Origin: an uncultured Candidatus Saccharibacteria bacterium
GTDB taxonomy: Bacteria; Patescibacteriota; Saccharimonadia; Saccharimonadales; Saccharimonadaceae
Length of the DNA stretch: 15,026 nt
Assembly (NCBI GenBank): GCA_934717805.1
Contig: CAKUZG010000017.1
Location: 1-15,026, forward strand
Direction of reading: 5' to 3'
Shown: piece by piece, positions 14,187-15,026 of the stretch
Layout: each line of letters starts with the position of its first letter
Numbering within the stretch: position 1 is the stretch's first letter
Translations under genes and position numbers: made by a program
Notes under the pieces: generated by a model
Databases searched by the model: none
Told to the model about the DNA's origin: nothing
The model's input: only the letters and a program-made list of their open reading frames with translations

Positions 14187-14216
14187 TTGCAAAAAAATAA
14201 CCGCTTGTGATATAAT
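14187..14216 (+). promoter_or_regulatory. promoter of the TPR gene
   Basis: TTGCAA (14187-14192) and a perfect TATAAT (14211-14216) are 18 nt apart, with TGA before the -10. The -35 begins only 4 nt after the holB stop. The ATG at 14224 is 7 nt past the -10, so the predicted transcript starts at or within a base of it and has no Shine-Dalgarno sequence. Confidence 0.72.
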
Positions 14217-14223
14217 AGTAAGC

Positions 14224-14892
14224 ATGTTAGTGTTGATTTTAATTATCGCATTGAGTATTTATATTTTTTGGAAAAAATCTGACGATATTTTAAAAAATAA
14301 ATTGCCAGATAATCTTTCAGTTAAGATTGATAAGTTGTGGCGAGTTGCTCAAGAGGCGATTATTGACAGAAAATATCTTCGTGCAGAGAAAGTATTATTA
14401 ACTATCTTACGCTTTGATGAACGAAATGCCACCGCATATAACAGATTAGGTATCATATATGCAGGGCAAAAACAATTCGATGATGCAATTGAATGTTTTG
14501 AAATTGCACAAAGCTTAGAAAGCAGCGCATCGAGTTTACATAATGTTGGTCTTATATATCTTGAGACGGAAAACTATCAAAAAGCCGCGTTAGCTTTTGA
14601 ACAAGCACTTGAAATCGAAGATAATATGCCAACGCGATATATCGCATACGCTCGAGCGCTCGAAAAGCTCGGAAAGGATAAACTAGCTATTTCTGCACTC
14701 GAAAAGGCAGTTGAGCTTGATGAAAGACCACAAACCTTGAGAAGTTTAGGTGCGCTATATCTTAAAGTTGAAGATCTTGAAAAAGCTAAGGAAATTAAAG
14801 ATAAGCTTGAATCTCTAAAAGATGATCGTAGAACTCTAAAGCAAAATCGAATATCTAATAAATCGATTTCAACTAAAAAAATAACAATGTAA
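14224..14892 (+). CDS. membrane-anchored tetratricopeptide repeat protein
   Basis: Protein of 222 aa with an N-terminal hydrophobic helix (about 2-16, LVLILIIALSIYIFW) followed by basic KK, which suggests a single anchor with the rest in the cytoplasm. About five TPR-type units follow from residue 38 to about 200, with the usual A/G/Y pattern (AYNRLGIIYAGQKQFDDAIE, HNVGLIYLETENYQKAALAF and so on). The C-terminus (about 201-222) is basic. TPR domains mediate protein-protein contacts; the partner is unknown. It has its own promoter and terminator, so it is a single-gene unit. The start at the -10-proximal ATG matches the hydrophobic N-terminus. Confidence 0.85.
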   Translation: MLVLILIIALSIYIFWKKSDDILKNKLPDNLSVKIDKLWRVAQEAIIDRKYLRAEKVLLTILRFDERNATAYNRLGIIYAGQKQFDDAIECFEIAQSLESSASSLHNVGLIYLETENYQKAALAFEQALEIEDNMPTRYIAYARALEKLGKDKLAISALEKAVELDERPQTLRSLGALYLKVEDLEKAKEIKDKLESLKDDRRTLKQNRISNKSISTKKITM

Positions 14893-14903
14893 TGATTAAA
14901 TCC

Positions 14904-14936
14904 AAAAAAGACAGCTGCATAGAGGGCTGTCTTTTT
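14904..14936 (+). terminator. intrinsic terminator after the TPR gene, likely bidirectional
   Basis: AAAAAGACAGC (14905-14915) pairs perfectly with GCTGTCTTTTT (14926-14936) around a 10-nt loop. The A tract before and T tract after the stem let it work for transcripts from either strand, which would suit a convergent gene beyond it. Confidence 0.9.
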
Positions 14937-14972
14937 AATATATAGATGAACTTTAATAGAATTTATAAGCTA

Positions 14973-15026
14973 TTAACTAATTTTCATCACGATGTCGTGA
15001 AGCAATAAATAACTGAACCACTGAGG
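14973..15026 (-). CDS. possible 3' end of a convergent gene (window-edge fragment)
   Basis: Reading the minus strand inward from the window edge, one frame is open for 17 codons and ends in TAA at 14973-14975, giving the C-terminus PQWFSYLLLHDIVMKIS. It would converge on the TPR gene with the bidirectional terminator in between. The stretch is too short to identify, and an open frame of this length can arise by chance. Confidence 0.25.
   Translation of the reverse strand, partial: PQWFSYLLLHDIVMKIS
14987..15000. repeat. short inverted repeat TCACGA-TG-TCGTGA
   Basis: Two perfect 6-nt half-sites separated by two bases. It could be a protein-binding site, or simply lie within the coding end of a convergent gene. 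It is followed by no T tract, so it is not a terminator. Confidence 0.35.

Noticed and set aside
14946..15008. A 20-codon forward frame (MNFNRIYKLL...) after the last terminator.
   Set aside because: Too short, with no SD or suitably placed -10, and it overlaps the possible minus-strand gene end.

Overview
The window looks like a gene-dense, AT-rich chromosome segment of a Candidate Phyla Radiation (Patescibacteria) bacterium, with Saccharibacteria (TM7) the best guess. This placement is inference. It rests on small proteins, overlapping genes, strong use of the Arg codon CGA, a ribosomal protein cluster without rpmC (L29), a very short DNA polymerase III delta-prime and transcripts that appear leaderless. 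TGA acts as a normal stop: no full-length gene has an in-frame TGA and the hydrolase gene ends in TGA. Recoded lineages such as Gracilibacteria and Mycoplasma are therefore unlikely. All confident genes are on the + strand. No mobile element, CRISPR array, tRNA or rRNA was seen.

Layout. (1) 2-2018: an export-type ABC transporter of NatA/NatB type, with the ATPase truncated by the window edge and overlapping its permease by 8 nt. (2) 2058-3791: an OmpR/PhoB-type response regulator and its membrane histidine kinase, overlapping by 11 nt and driven by their own extended -10 promoter. (3) 3810-10268: a consensus-like promoter, a leader of about 137 nt that seems to fold, and fourteen ribosomal protein genes (L3, L4, L23, L2, S19, L22, S3, L16, S17, L14, L24, L5, S14, S8), closed by a strong intrinsic terminator. 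The S10 gene is not at the front, L29 is missing between L16 and S17, and the cluster stops after S8. (4) 10354-14183: an alpha/beta hydrolase, tryptophanyl-tRNA synthetase, an RluA-family pseudouridine synthase with an unexplained N-terminal domain, and a reduced clamp-loader delta-prime subunit, all with overlapping ends and read from one promoter. (5) 14187-14936: a membrane-anchored TPR protein with its own promoter and terminator, followed by a possible convergent gene end on the minus strand.

How it works together. Genes inside operons carry Shine-Dalgarno (SD) sequences and mostly 1-nt TAATG stop/start overlaps, which fits translational coupling. The three operon-first genes outside the ribosomal cluster instead have a TGnTAtAAT-type -10 element only 7-8 nt upstream of ATG and no SD, which fits leaderless transcripts. 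The ribosomal protein operon is the exception: it has a long, GC-richer leader with several complementary segments, including a possible pseudoknot. This is the best candidate in the window for an undescribed regulatory element.
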